From contig CAVWLJ010000013.1 of the NCBI GenBank assembly GCA_963755755.1, positions 1 through 64,000 on the forward strand: a DNA stretch of 64,000 nucleotides, in the 5' to 3' direction. The notes below the pieces were generated by a model. That model made no database searches. It worked only from the letters and a program-made list of their open reading frames with translations, and had not been told where the DNA came from. The position numbers and the translations under genes are program-made. Source of the DNA: DATKNA01 sp963755755 (lineage in GTDB: Bacteria; Actinomycetota; Actinomycetes; Actinomycetales; Kineosporiaceae). Shown piece after piece: positions 1 through 9,941 of the stretch; position 1 is the stretch's first letter; each line of letters opens with the position of its first letter.

Positions 1-36
1 CCGCTCAGCCGCTCCCCGAGGCGGGATGCGGGTCGA

Positions 37-1374
37 CTAACCGTTCAATGGGACGCCGAACTCCGCGTACATGGCGTGGAAGAACCACACGCCCAGGGTG
101 AACAGAACGGCGACAACGGAGACGGAGATCAAACCCGGTGCCCAGGCACGGCCAGAAACCCTGGTGACCAGCCAGGCGCCGAGCAGGGCGATCGCGCCGC
201 TCGCCGGAACGTAGAACCTGACGACCTGCACAGAGACACTGGTCGGGTCGGTCGTCCAGGTGTAGGCGGAGTACAGGCCCCAGATCGCGAACCATGATGC
301 GGCGAGGGCGAGGCCGACGGACAGATCGCGACGAACCAGTGCCGCGGTCCGGCCACCGACGCGGCGCAGCGCCAGCCATCGCACGATGATCCATCCCAGT
401 GCCAGCAGTCCCAGCATCAGCATCGGCATGGCCCGCATCAGGTGCTCGGGCATGATCAGCAGATTCGACGCGACCGCAGGAACCGCGAATCCACCTCACC
501 GGGCTGGTACCCGGTCGCCGACGGAGCTCCGTAGACGAGCGCATCGAAAAGGGCCACGCCCGCGGCGAAGACGCCCACCGACAGGAGCCACGCACACAGG
601 GTGCGAAGGGGCAGGTGCGTGGCTCGCACTCGCCAGGCCACGAGCACGGCCACGACGGCGCAGCCCAGAATCACGACGTCGGTGTAGCGGACGAAGGTGG
701 CGAGTTCGATCGCGAGGAATCCGGCGAGGCCCGCCCACGTACGCCGCCGGGAACCGGCGTCCGTGGCGAGCACGGCCCACAGCAGGGCCCCCGAGCCCGC
801 CGCGATCAGCGAGGCGTCGGTGAACGTCGGCATGTAGTCCCGCCAGGCGAACGCCAGCGCCACTCCGGATGAGCAGTACAGGCCGACCGCCGCCGGGCCA
901 CCGAAGCGCCCGAGCCAGCGCCGCGCGCCGACGAACAGCCCGAGGCAGGCCAACCCCCCGTAGAACAGGGGTGCCCAACGGATGAGGCCGAGCGCCTGGA
1001 ACGGCGCTGCGAGGAACGGATAGCCGGGGTTCTTCTCGCTGATATACCGCCCGCCGGCCAGCTCGACCCATTGGTTCGGGACCCGGCCGACCGGCTCGCC
1101 CATCTGTGCCTCGAGTGCATTCACCTGCCCGTCGGACAACGTCAGCAGATCCCCCCATCGTGATCGCCACGATGGAATAGTGGTAGGCGCCGTCATCTGG
1201 CTCCGCGACCTGGGGTGCGACGGACAGGACCGCGACGCACAAGGCAGCGAACGCGACCGCGGCGAACGCCGCTTCCACGACGACCAGGAGGTCGCCCCCT
1301 CGCGCATCCGCCGTGGCCGCGTCCGGCCGGCCACGCAGCGCCACATCCTGCCGGCTATGGCTCGGTGACGTCAT
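37..1374 (-). CDS. Multipass membrane protein, GT-C glycosyltransferase-like (two frameshifts)
   Basis: The gene reads in three pieces. The N-terminus starts at ATG 1374 and has a hydrophobic segment followed by an acidic first loop (EPDDGAYHY). The middle piece follows a break near 1155 (NQWVELAGGRYISEKNPG, then several transmembrane helices). The C-terminal piece follows a break near 465 and ends at the stop at 37-39. Together they give about 440 residues with roughly 9-10 hydrophobic helices. An acidic motif in the first outside loop, then a multipass body, is the layout of GT-C enzymes that use polyprenyl-phosphate sugars, but no specific family is certain. It is divergent from the two-component system at 1489. 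It could equally be a membrane protein of unknown function. Confidence 0.55.
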
Positions 1375-1488
1375 CGTCGTACTGATCGATCGCGCAGGTC
1401 ATGCGTGCAGTTCTAACGCGGTGGGGGTGACATCACCGCTACTACCGATGTTGCACGGATGTCATGCGTCCGGCGCATACTCCCAGGA
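1375..1488. promoter_or_regulatory. Divergent promoter region with a small inverted repeat
   Basis: This 114-bp gap separates the membrane protein from the response regulator and should hold both promoters. GGTGA-CA-TCACC at about 1426-1437 is a short dyad that could be an operator, possibly for the adjacent regulator. No clear -35/-10 pair is visible, and the role is inference. Confidence 0.25.
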
Positions 1489-2133
1489 ATGCGGGTGCTG
1501 GTGGTCGAGGACCACGCGACGCTGGGCGGCCGGATCGCTCAGGGGCTGCGTCAGGGCGGGATGGCCGCGGACGTCGTCCACGACGGCGCAGCTGCCCTCG
1601 ACGCCGCCGCTGAGACGGCTTACGACGTGATCGTGCTCGACCGCGACCTGCCGGTCGTGCACGGCGACCGTGTCTGCCGGGAGCTGGCCGGCTCCGGCCC
1701 TCGCATCCTCATGCTCACGGCCGCCGCCGATGTGGAGGACCGGGTCGACGGGCTGGAGCTGGGCGCCGACGACTACCTCGGCAAGCCCTTCGCGTTCGCG
1801 GAGCTCGTCGCCCGTGTGCGGGCGCTGTCGCGGCGCGCGCCCTCTACGCCACCCGTCCTGTGTCGCGGTGACCTCACCGTGGACCGCGCCCGGCATCGCG
1901 CCAGCCGGAGCGGCCGAGCCCTCTCACTGACGGGCAAGGAGTTCGGGATTCTGGAGACTCTGCTTGCCGCCGACGGCGCCCTGGTCGGCGCGGAGGAACT
2001 GCTCCAGCAGGTGTGGAATGCGAACGCGGACCCGATCAGCAACATCGTGTCCGTCACGATGGCCCGGCTGCGGCGCAAGCTCGGTGACCCGCCCCTGATC
2101 GAGACCGTGGTGGGCAAGGGGTACCGGATGTGA
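1489..2133 (+). CDS. OmpR/PhoB-family response regulator
   Basis: A 214-residue two-component regulator. The receiver domain covers residues 1-115, with the acidic pocket VVEDH, phospho-acceptor Asp51 in VIVLDRDLP, Thr77 and Lys99 in LGKPF. A winged-helix DNA-binding domain follows (about 125-210, with LSLTGKEF and GKGYRM). The frame is open from an ATG at 1459, but MRVLVVEDH at 1489 is the start typical of the family and I chose it. Its last codons overlap the histidine kinase start by 4 bases (GTGA), so the two are translationally coupled. The stimulus and targets are unknown. Confidence 0.9.
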   Translation: MRVLVVEDHATLGGRIAQGLRQGGMAADVVHDGAAALDAAAETAYDVIVLDRDLPVVHGDRVCRELAGSGPRILMLTAAADVEDRVDGLELGADDYLGKPFAFAELVARVRALSRRAPSTPPVLCRGDLTVDRARHRASRSGRALSLTGKEFGILETLLAADGALVGAEELLQQVWNANADPISNIVSVTMARLRRKLGDPPLIETVVGKGYRM

Positions 2134-3323
2134 GCCCTCGCCGGGGGCTGACCGTCCGCGCCAGGCTGACCCTGTCGTACACCGGCCTCTTCGCCCTGTG
2201 CGGAGCCGTCGTCGTGGCAGTCAGCTACACCCTGGTGGCCCGGTTGGAGCCGCAGAGCCAGGACCAACCCGCTCCCGCTAGCTTCCTGGCGTTGTGCCGT
2301 TCAGAACAAGCCAGGCCTGATCCGAACGGTCGCGTCCTCGCGAAGTGCAACGCGTACTTCCAGCTCCAGGGAGCTCGGCACCAGCGCGATCTCACTCTGT
2401 CGCACCTGCTGCAGTACTCGCTGATCACGCTGGCCGTGGTCCTCGCCCTCGCCGCGCTCCTCGGCTGGATCACCGCCGGACGCGCGCTGCGCCCGCTGCG
2501 GCGGATCACCGCTGCGGCGCGCGCCGCATCCGAGCGCAATCTCTCGGCGCGGGTCGCGTTGGACGGTCCCCGCGACGAACTCCAGGAGCTTGCCGAGACC
2601 TTCGACGAGATGCTCGGCCGGCTGCAGGCAGCCTTCGAGGGGCAGGCGCGGTTCATCGCAAACGCGTCACACGAGCTACGCACCCCACTCACCGTCATGG
2701 GCACCACCATCGACGTCGTGCTCGACGACCCGCACAGCAGTGCCGACGACCTCCGCGACATGGCGGCCGACGTGCGCCGAGCGGTCGCCCACGCCCAGCA
2801 CCTCATCGGGGCGCTGCTCCTACTCGCGCGCAACGAGCGGGGGCTCACGGTCCACGAGGCCGTCGACCTGGGCACGGTCGCCGAAGACGTCCTCGACGCC
2901 GCCGAGGTGGGCGACCGGCACGTGCACGCCGCGCTCGAGCCGGCCGTCATCCGAGGCGATCCGGTGCTCGCCGAGCACCTCGTGGCCAACCTGGTCGGCA
3001 ACGCGATCCGCTACAGCGGCACCCCAGGGGAGATCTGGATCAGTACCAGCACCACAGACGGAGACAGCCTGATCACCGTGGCCAACACCGGCCCGATGAT
3101 CGACCGGAGCGACATGGAACGGATCTTCCGGCCGTTCGAGCGGCTCAACGGTCGCGCCTTCCATGATGGGTCCGGGCTCGGTCTGACGATCGTCGCCTCC
3201 ATCGCCGCACTCCATGCCGGCACCGCCACGGCTCGACCCCGGGAGGACGGCGGGCTGTCCGTCACGGTCGCCATCCCGTCGCTCGCCACCCCGTCACAAG
3301 CCCCAGCGGGCGGCTCGATCTGA
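2130..3323 (+). CDS. HAMP-type sensor histidine kinase
   Basis: A 397-residue membrane kinase, partner of the preceding regulator (4-base overlap, GTG start). A transmembrane segment lies near residues 15-38, with a short outside loop of about 55 residues containing two Cys, and a second transmembrane segment near 95-115. A HAMP linker follows (about 116-170). The phospho-acceptor is His181 in ASHELRTPL. The ATPase domain has the N box around Asn291 (NLVGNAIRYS) and the glycine box GSGLGLTIV near residue 350. The small sensor loop gives no hint of the ligand. The frame is intact. Confidence 0.92.
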   Translation: MSPRRGLTVRARLTLSYTGLFALCGAVVVAVSYTLVARLEPQSQDQPAPASFLALCRSEQARPDPNGRVLAKCNAYFQLQGARHQRDLTLSHLLQYSLITLAVVLALAALLGWITAGRALRPLRRITAAARAASERNLSARVALDGPRDELQELAETFDEMLGRLQAAFEGQARFIANASHELRTPLTVMGTTIDVVLDDPHSSADDLRDMAADVRRAVAHAQHLIGALLLLARNERGLTVHEAVDLGTVAEDVLDAAEVGDRHVHAALEPAVIRGDPVLAEHLVANLVGNAIRYSGTPGEIWISTSTTDGDSLITVANTGPMIDRSDMERIFRPFERLNGRAFHDGSGLGLTIVASIAALHAGTATARPREDGGLSVTVAIPSLATPSQAPAGGSI

Positions 3324-3391
3324 CGGGGACGGCTGGGAGGGGCGCTCGATGGACGCCGAGGAGGCGCGGCCCCTGGCCCTGGTGACGTTGA

Positions 3392-5068
3392 ATGCTCGGT
3401 GTGAGGGTCGTCCCGTGGGGCCGCGGCAGGGCCGCCGTGGTGGTGGCCGCTGCCGTCGTCGCGCTCGTGCTGGTCGGGCTGGCGCTGCATTCGCGCGCTG
3501 CGCCGGCCGCGGTCCACCAGCCGGCACCTCGCCCCAGCCCCCGGAGTACATCCTCGATCTCGGGACGGCCACCCGCGGCCACGGGCCCCGCGGAGTGGGC
3601 CCATGCGGTTCGGACGGAGAACGCGAGAGCCGGCACCCGCGACTGGCAGCTGACCGCGCGGCGCGGCCATGCACCCGGCCTCGACGCCTACGCCGGTCAG
3701 GTCTCGGTACGGCCGGGTCAACCCGTGACCCTGTACGTTCGCGCGGTCCCACCGGGGCCGGTGCGCGTCGAGGCGCTACGTGTCGGCTTCTACGGCGGTA
3801 CGGGGGCCCGGCGGGTGTGGACCGGAGTGGTGCGAGGCGGGCGCCAGCCGGCGGCGAGGACCATCTCCGCCGCCATTCCCGGAGCCGGTGGGCTCGCGCA
3901 CACGCGCATGGTGGTCGCCCCCTGGCGTCCGAGCGGTGTGCTGGACACGACCGGATGGCCGGAGGGGGACTACCTGCTCCGGCTCGACGCGGGACGGGCC
4001 TCGCGGCTGGTTCCGCTCACGGTCCGTAGCGCGGACACCCGTGGACGCGTTCTGGTCGTGGCCGGGGCCATGACGTGGGAGGCGTACAACGCCTGGGGCG
4101 GCCGTTCCCTGTACGACGGGGGCGGCTCCTTCGCGGGCAGGTCCTACGCCGTCTCCTTCGACCGCCCGTACGACGACTTCTTCGGAGCCGGTCGCTTTCC
4201 CCCCTTCGACGCCCCGGTCGTCAGGCTCGCCGAGCGGATCGGCCTGCCGCTGGCCTGGGCGACGGACTACGACGTCGCCGAACACCCAGCGCTTCTGCGC
4301 GGCGCCACGGCGATCGTGATCGGGGGACACGAGGAGTACTGGACGGGCGCGATGTGGGATCGCGTCCGCGCGGCCGTGGCGGCGGGGACGAACCTCGCGG
4401 TGCTCGGAGCGAACACGGCCTACTGGCGGGTCCGCCTCGCGGACGGAACCGCGGACGGCGCCCGGGTCGTGGTCGGCACCAAGGACCCCTCGCTGGATCC
4501 GCTGGCGCGTTCCGACCCTTCGGGTGCCACCGGGCGCTTCCGGGACGCGCCCGGAGCCCGCGACGAGGAACGCCTGACCGGCATGCGCTACGACTGCTTC
4601 CCCGCCGACGCTCCGTGGACCGTCACCGATCCCGGCTGGTGGGGCTACGCGGGGACCGGCGTCCGACGGGGGGAGCAGTTGCCCGCGCTGGTGGGGCCCG
4701 AGTCCGACCGCGTCTACCCGTCCCCGGACCGGCCTCGGCCCATGACGGTGGTCGGGTACTCGAGGTTCCTCTGCGGGCCGGACCATCCCACAGCCCAGAC
4801 TGGCGTGTACTGGGTGGCGCACTCGGGGGCCGGTGTGTTCGCCGCGGGCACGATGCGATGGGCCTGCGCGCTCGGCGACAGGTGCCCGAAGGTTCCGGAC
4901 AGCACCGTCCTCCACGTCGTCCGGCAGGTGACGACCACCGTCCTCAGGGCGTTCGCCTCCCCTCGGGCCGGCGCGACCCACCCGGCGACCGACACCGTGA
5001 ACCGCTACTGGCTGCCCGAGAGGAGTACGGGCACCGCGGCCCCCCCGCAGCACGGCCGCAGGAGCTGA
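3392..5068 (+). CDS. Secreted N,N-dimethylformamidase beta-subunit-like protein
   Basis: A 558-residue protein with an N-terminal signal anchor (about residues 10-32) and a Pro-rich linker. A large domain follows that resembles the large subunit of N,N-dimethylformamidase as found in many actinobacterial surface proteins: VGFYGG, AMTWEAYNAWGG, SYAVSFDRPY and VIGGHEEYW. The glutamine-amidotransferase-like fold is expected outside the membrane. Amidase activity is not shown by the sequence, and actinobacterial members are mostly uncharacterised. It lies 68 bp after the kinase on the same strand, so it may be co-transcribed with or controlled by that system. No strong ribosome site precedes the ATG. 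Confidence 0.7.
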   Translation: MLGVRVVPWGRGRAAVVVAAAVVALVLVGLALHSRAAPAAVHQPAPRPSPRSTSSISGRPPAATGPAEWAHAVRTENARAGTRDWQLTARRGHAPGLDAYAGQVSVRPGQPVTLYVRAVPPGPVRVEALRVGFYGGTGARRVWTGVVRGGRQPAARTISAAIPGAGGLAHTRMVVAPWRPSGVLDTTGWPEGDYLLRLDAGRASRLVPLTVRSADTRGRVLVVAGAMTWEAYNAWGGRSLYDGGGSFAGRSYAVSFDRPYDDFFGAGRFPPFDAPVVRLAERIGLPLAWATDYDVAEHPALLRGATAIVIGGHEEYWTGAMWDRVRAAVAAGTNLAVLGANTAYWRVRLADGTADGARVVVGTKDPSLDPLARSDPSGATGRFRDAPGARDEERLTGMRYDCFPADAPWTVTDPGWWGYAGTGVRRGEQLPALVGPESDRVYPSPDRPRPMTVVGYSRFLCGPDHPTAQTGVYWVAHSGAGVFAAGTMRWACALGDRCPKVPDSTVLHVVRQVTTTVLRAFASPRAGATHPATDTVNRYWLPERSTGTAAPPQHGRRS

Positions 5069-6110
5069 AGCCGGGCTACCCGTAGCGAGCCTCAACTGCG
5101 GAGACGTCGGCGGCATGCGGTCGATGACTCAAGCGGGCGCGGTCACCCGCCACCTAGCGTTCGAGCCGTCCCAAGGACAGACTGACGCAGCGCAGCGGTA
5201 GCACCGCCACGAGCACTGCCCGGACCCGATCTCCGCGGGCACCCGCGTACACCAACAGGCAGCCGATCATGGGGCGGCAGAACGGGCTCGTAATGCGTCG
5301 CTGCCAGGGCACCGCGGGGTTGCGCAGTACAGCACGGAAGTACATCAGCCGGAGTGGCCACCAGAGCCGATGCTCGACCTCCCCGCCGCGCAGTCCACGC
5401 TCCGACGGCGGTCGCCGGTCGTGGGTGGCAGCCATCCGGGGAGCCTGACCCGCTGGACGCGGGCGGGCGACGACGGCTCGAGACGGGGCATCCGGGGTCG
5501 GCGTAAGAGTGGGCATGGACGATCTCGGACGGTCACGGCGTCGAGTCGCTAGGTACGCATCAGAAGGTTAGGCGTGCGAGGGCTAACGCCACCCTCCTGG
5601 CCGCCTGCACCGGCCCGGCTTACCAAAAGGAGCAACGAGGCCGTCGACGTCGGTGCCTACGCGCTCCTCGCGCCCGTCTGCGCCGCCCACCGCACCTGCC
5701 GCCAGGCCCGAGCACGACAACAGCACCTCGATGTCATCAGGCGGGCTCGGACGACCGCGTCGATCACGACGATGGGAGGGCCATGTAACCCGTCCGCACC
5801 CCCCGTCCGCATCTCGGCCGCCCGATAGCAGGGTGCGTCGAGGTCCGCGCCATGACGCGGCAAGGTCTGCGGACAAAGCTCAGAGGCTGGACCCTGGCTG
5901 CTCAGGTACGGGCGACGTTCGCGCAGGTCCGCCAGCGGCTCGTTCCGGGCCGCCGACGCCGGACCTCCGCCTGCTTCTCCGTCGCCACGCCCGGCCCGCG
6001 AGCCGGCCACCGCCAAAGGCTCGTCACCCAGGTGTCCGTGGTCACATCCACTCCGTGCAAGTCCACCTCGTGACGGCAAGGTCTGCCAACATTTTGCCAA
6101 CAGATGATCT
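5069..6110. other. About 1 kb with no convincing gene
   Basis: Open frames here are short and have no family resemblance. The best is on the minus strand at 5154-5516 (120 codons, with a tract LWWPLRLMYFRAVLRNPAVPW that could be the tail of a lost membrane or transferase gene), but I cannot support it. Near the right edge two direct copies of TGCCAACA lie at 6084-6091 and 6095-6102. No integrase, transposase or RNA gene was seen. Confidence 0.5.
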
Positions 6111-6145
6111 AGAGGCCCACCTCCTGATCTCGGAAGTGGGCCTCT
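6111..6145 (-). terminator. Terminator-like hairpin after tRNA-Ala
   Basis: AGAGGCCCAC (6111-6120) and GTGGGCCTCT (6136-6145) form a perfect 10-bp stem with a 15-base loop, 17 bases beyond the 3' end of the tRNA gene. There is no strong T-run, as is common in actinobacteria. Confidence 0.6.
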
Positions 6146-6162
6146 CGCCTGCGGCTTTGCTG

Positions 6163-6235
6163 TGGAGCTGAGGGGATTCGAACCCCTGACCCCCTCCATG
6201 CCATGGAGGTGCGCTACCAACTGCGCTACAGCCCC
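6163..6235 (-). tRNA. tRNA-Ala (anticodon GGC)
   Basis: Read on the minus strand, the 73-nt gene folds as a full cloverleaf. The acceptor GGGGCTG pairs with CAGCTCC plus discriminator A, and the D-arm is GCGC-AGTTGGTA-GCGC. The anticodon stem CCTCC/GGAGG encloses ATGGCAT, giving anticodon GGC. The T-arm is GGGG-TTCGAAT-CCCC. CCA is not encoded. It lies just downstream of the gpgP-like gene on the same strand. Confidence 0.95.
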
Positions 6236-6315
6236 GTGCCGTACGGTGCCGCGGTCACCCGCTGCCCTGGCGGCTCCGCAAGCTTACACAACCCGACGAG
6301 CCGGCGTTCACACCA

Positions 6316-6965
6316 CTACTTGGCGGCGAGTCGGAGAACGGTGCGTCCGGAGCCGTGAGCCCCCAGGCCATGAGACGCCAGCCCTGCCGCGCCCCGGCCG
6401 AGCACGCCCCAGCCGCAGTTCGGGCAGCCCGCCGAGCATGCTCCACCGCTCCCGGGGGACGCCGAGCAGTGTCAGCGCGCCACAGCGCAGGACGACGCCG
6501 TGCGCGGCGACGACGAGGGTGCCCCCGAGCCCGCGGCCGCGGCATGGTCGAGCAGGGCGGCGGCGCCGCGCCGGCCGACGTCGCTGAGCCGCTCGGCGCC
6601 ACCCGCCGGCACGTCCTCCCCGGCGCGGTAGGCGGCCAGCGCCTCGCCGTCCCCGGAGGCCGTGATCTGGGCGTCCGTGCGGTCCTCCCAGGTGCCCACG
6701 TCGATCTCGCGGAGGCGTCGATCGACGGAATCGGGGCCCCGGCGGCGTCCGCGACAGCCTGCCCGGTGTCCCGGGCGCGGGAGAGGTCGGAGGCGACGAC
6801 GGCGACGGGGTGCTCGGCCCGCAGGTGCTCGGCCACCGCCTTGACCTGCAGCCGGCCGAGGTCGTCGAGGGGCACGTCGGCCTGCCCCTGCCAGATCCCG
6901 ACCTGGTTGTAGGCGGTCCGTCCGTGCCGGAGCAGGATGAGCCGGACGTCGCCGGGCGTGCTCAC
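6316..6965 (-). CDS. Histidine phosphatase family protein, gpgP-like position (three frameshifts)
   Basis: This is a phosphoglycerate-mutase-type phosphatase. The catalytic RHG motif is in LILLRHGRTAYN near residue 15, the acidic region is EIDVGTWEDRTDAQ, and the second catalytic His lies in VVAAHGVVLRCG. The last motif appears only after shifting frame. Breaks lie near 6725, 6520 and 6405, and the restored C-terminus ends ...GSGRTVLRLAAK at the stop 6316-6318. The GTG start overlaps the rsfS stop by 4 bases. In mycobacteria the gene after nadD-rsfS is the glucosyl-3-phosphoglycerate phosphatase (gpgP), so that function is plausible from position; broad-specificity phosphatase is the alternative. 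Confidence 0.8.
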
Positions 6966-7351
6966 GCGTCCCGGGCACCCGCGCCCGCGTGCACCTGCTC
7001 GGGCAGCGGGATCGTCGGGCAGTCGCGCCACAGGCGCTCGAGGGCGTAGTACTCGCGCTCCTCGGCGTGCTGGACGTGGACGACGATCTCGCCGAAGTCC
7101 AGGAGCACCCAGCGCCCCTCGCGCTCCCCCTCGCGACGCACCGGCTTGACGCCGACCTTGAGCAACCGCTCCTCGATCGCATCGACGATCGCACGGACCT
7201 GCCGGTCGTTCGGCGCGGCCGCGAGCAGGAAGACGTCGGTGATGACGAGTTGCTCGCTCACGTCGATGGCGACGACGTCGGTGGCGAGCTTGTCGGCTGC
7301 CGCGAGCGCGGCCTCGGTCGCGAGCTCGACGGCTCGCGGGCTGGCGGTCAC
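6962..7351 (-). CDS. rsfS: Ribosome silencing factor RsfS
   Basis: A 129-residue member of the RsfS/Iojap family, which binds ribosomal protein L14 on the large subunit and blocks subunit joining when nutrients are scarce. Typical motifs are DVSEQLVITDVFLLA, GRWVLLDFGEIVVHV and EEREYYALERLW. The frame stays open upstream to 7423, but the GTG at 7351 has a good ribosome site (AGGAGGAAT, about 7 bases before it) and gives the family length, so I use it. It overlaps the downstream phosphatase by GTGA. The frame is intact. Confidence 0.93.
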   Translation of the reverse strand: MTASPRAVELATEAALAAADKLATDVVAIDVSEQLVITDVFLLAAAPNDRQVRAIVDAIEERLLKVGVKPVRREGEREGRWVLLDFGEIVVHVQHAEEREYYALERLWRDCPTIPLPEQVHAGAGARDA

Positions 7352-7489
7352 CGGCAGATTCCTCCTAGAGGGGCCCTTGAGGGGACGAACGGCACGCTCC
7401 AGCGTCTCACGGACCACCGACACCGCGCGGACGCCGAGGGCGTCGTCCGCGAGGAGCGAACGCGGAGCGAAGACCGGCGGGAGACCGGC

Positions 7490-9315
7490 TCAGACCGTGC
7501 GCACGATCTCAGGGGTCGGCGCAGAGGCGCCCGGATGCGCGCCCGCTGCGGGGCGGTTCAGCCAGAGCGCCCAGACCACGGCTCCGACCAGGACCAGCAG
7601 GACCAGCAGCATGGCGACGACGAGCAGCGTCAGGGAGCGGTCGGCGGGCGCCCGCGGCCGGTACTCGCCCTCACCTCCGGACTCGTGCCGCGCTCGCGCC
7701 AGCCGTCGCCTTCGCCGGCGCTTACCCGGCACGACGTCCGCGGCGAGCGCCTCCTCCCAGGAGGCGGGCGCCGGCCGGAGCTCGAGGGCATCGTCGTCCG
7801 GATCCTGCGGCGGCAGCGGCGGCCCGATCACCCGCCCGGCCTTCGCCCGCTCCGTGCTGTGCCGGAGGACGGGTTCCAGCGTGCCGCGCATGGGGGCGGC
7901 GTCCACGTCGTCCGGCTCTGCGGACGCCGCAGGCGGCGGTGCCGTCTCATCCGTGAGGGCCCGGGCGAGCCGCTCGGCGGGTGCGCGGCCGAAGCCGCGG
8001 TGCGGTGTGTGCGGCGCCGGACCCGCGTCGGCGAATGCCGGTACTGCCGGGCTCTGCCCCTCGAGAGTTGTGTCGGGGGGTGCGTCGAAGGATGGGTTGA
8101 CAGCCGCGTCGAAGGGCGGGTCCAACGGTAGGTCCGCGGGTGCGTCGAGACCCTCGCCGAGGGTCGCGTCGAGCGGCCCGGCATCGACCGCGGGGGCGTC
8201 GGCAACGTGCTCGTCAGCGGGCTCGGCCCGCCGGACGTCGAGCTCGTCCTCGACGCCCACGGGCCAGCGCCTGTCGCCGCCCTCCGTCGCCGGATCCCGC
8301 AGGTCGCGCAGCCAGCTGTCGTCGTCCGCGTGGCGCAGGGAGACGTGCTCCCAGCTCTCCGCGCCGATCGTCTCCGGCGCCGGGGCGGTTGCCTCCGGCT
8401 CCGGAGCGGTCGCCGAGAGGTACCGGGCGGTCGCCTCGGGCTCCGGCGCGGACGCCGAGGGAAACGGGGCGAACTTCTCGTCGGCCGGCGGCTCGGGCGG
8501 GACGACCGGGGTGAAGAGCGACCAGCCGGGCGGACCGGGCTCGGCCGGCGGCAGGACGGGCGGCGCAGGCAACGCGACCGGCGGAGGCGCCCACTCGTCC
8601 GTCGCCGCCACGGCCGGCGCGGAGGCCCCCTCGCTCGCCTCCTCGACCCGCTCGTCGACCGCCTCGTCCGTCGGCTCCTCCGGCGGCTCGGCCGGCCAGA
8701 GCGCGGCGGACGCCGCGCGCAGCCGCTCGACGGGGTCGGGCCACGGGTGGGCCGAGCGGTCGACCGCGGCCACCGGCGGGGCGGGGTACACCCGCGGGGG
8801 AATCTCGGGCTGCCGGTCGCGTGTGCTTCGGCGCGGCGACCTCCGGCTCGTCTCCCGAGGCCGTCACGTCCTCCGCGGGAGGATCGGCGGGAAGGTTCAC
8901 GGCCGGGCGCGGGCGTTCCCCATCGACCGGGCCGCGCTCGCCGGGCTCCGCGGCCCGCTCCGCACCCACGATCGGCTCGCCCGCCACCAGCTCGTCCCAG
9001 GGCTCGGCGCCGGCGCCCTCGGCGTCCGCTGCCGTCGGCGTCGAATCGCTCTCGGGCATCGGCCGCTCGTCCGCCGGGCCGACGTCCGCCGGCTGCCCCG
9101 GCGTCCGCCCGACGGACGCCGAGGCAGCGGCGGCGGGCGGCGCGATCCGCGCATAGGGCCGGACCATCGACGTCGAGAGCGGAGGCGGGGCGTCGTCGCA
9201 CGGGCGGCACACGCCGTTCGCGCTCGGCGAGGATGGCGCGCCGGCGCTCGCCGACGTCGTCCGCGCCGGCTACCGAGCCGGCGAGGTCGGTCCTCATGGC
9301 GGCGTCGTCGCTCAT
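7490..9315 (-). CDS. Disordered single-pass membrane protein between nadD and rsfS (two frameshifts)
   Basis: About 600 residues of mostly Pro/Ala/Glu/Asp-rich, low-complexity sequence, predicted disordered and cytoplasmic. An Arg cluster (KRRRRRRLARARHE), one transmembrane helix (about 20 residues, LTLLVVAMLLVLLVLVG...) and a short outside tail follow. ATG 9315 overlaps the nadD stop by 4 bases (ATGA), which fixes the start (MSDDAAMRTDLAGS). Breaks lie near 9215 and 8818. In many actinobacteria a LytR-type protein sits here; this one has a similar membrane stub but no recognisable LytR or LCP domain. Function unknown. Confidence 0.65.
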
Positions 9316-9923
9316 GCCGTCGCTCCTGCCGTCCGCCGGTAGAGACGGTGCTTCGCGATGTACTGCACGACGCCGTCCGGCACGAGGTACCACACGGGCA
9401 GCCCGGCGACGACGCGCGCGCGGCAAGCCGTCGACGAGATGGCCATCGCCGGCACCTCCATGAGGCTGACCCGGTCCGGTGGCAGTCCGGCGCCGTCGAG
9501 CCGGTGCCCGGGCCGGGTGACGCCGACGAAGTGGGCGAGGTCGAACAGCTCGTCGCTGTCCTTCCAGCCGAGGATCTGCTCGAGCGCGTCGGCACCGGTG
9601 ATGAAGTACAGCTCCGTCCCGGGGCGCTCCTTGGCGAGGTCCCGCAGGGTGTCGATCGTGTAGGTGGGGCCGGGCCGGTCGATGTCGACCCGGCTCACGG
9701 TGAACCGGGGGTTCGAGGCGGTGGCGATCACGGTCATGAGGTAGCGGTGCTCGGCGGGGGAGACCTCACGCTCGGTCTTCTGCCACGGTTCGCCCGTGGG
9801 CACGAAGACGACCTCGTCGAGGTCGTACACGGCGGCCACCTCGCTCGCCGCCACCAGGTGCCCGTGGTGGACCGGATCGAAGGTGCCGCCCATGACACCC
9901 AGGCGGGGGCGGGCAGCTCGCAC
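9312..9923 (-). CDS. nadD: Nicotinate-nucleotide adenylyltransferase NadD
   Basis: A 203-residue enzyme that joins ATP and nicotinate mononucleotide to form deamido-NAD in NAD synthesis. The nucleotidyltransferase motif GGTFDPVHHGH is at residues 12-22 and the ISSTACR signature near the C-terminus is intact. The ATG has the coding start MRAARPRLGVMGG. The gene is 18 bp downstream of a small membrane peptide and overlaps the following gene by ATGA. The frame is intact. Confidence 0.96.
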   Translation of the reverse strand: MRAARPRLGVMGGTFDPVHHGHLVAASEVAAVYDLDEVVFVPTGEPWQKTEREVSPAEHRYLMTVIATASNPRFTVSRVDIDRPGPTYTIDTLRDLAKERPGTELYFITGADALEQILGWKDSDELFDLAHFVGVTRPGHRLDGAGLPPDRVSLMEVPAMAISSTACRARVVAGLPVWYLVPDGVVQYIAKHRLYRRTAGATA

Positions 9924-9941
9924 CGACGGAGGGAGCGGAGG

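Noticed and set aside
5154..5516. Possible 120-residue protein on the minus strand
   Set aside because: Only the middle looks protein-like. There is no ribosome site, no family resemblance and no partner gene, so it is noted only in the description of the gene-poor region.
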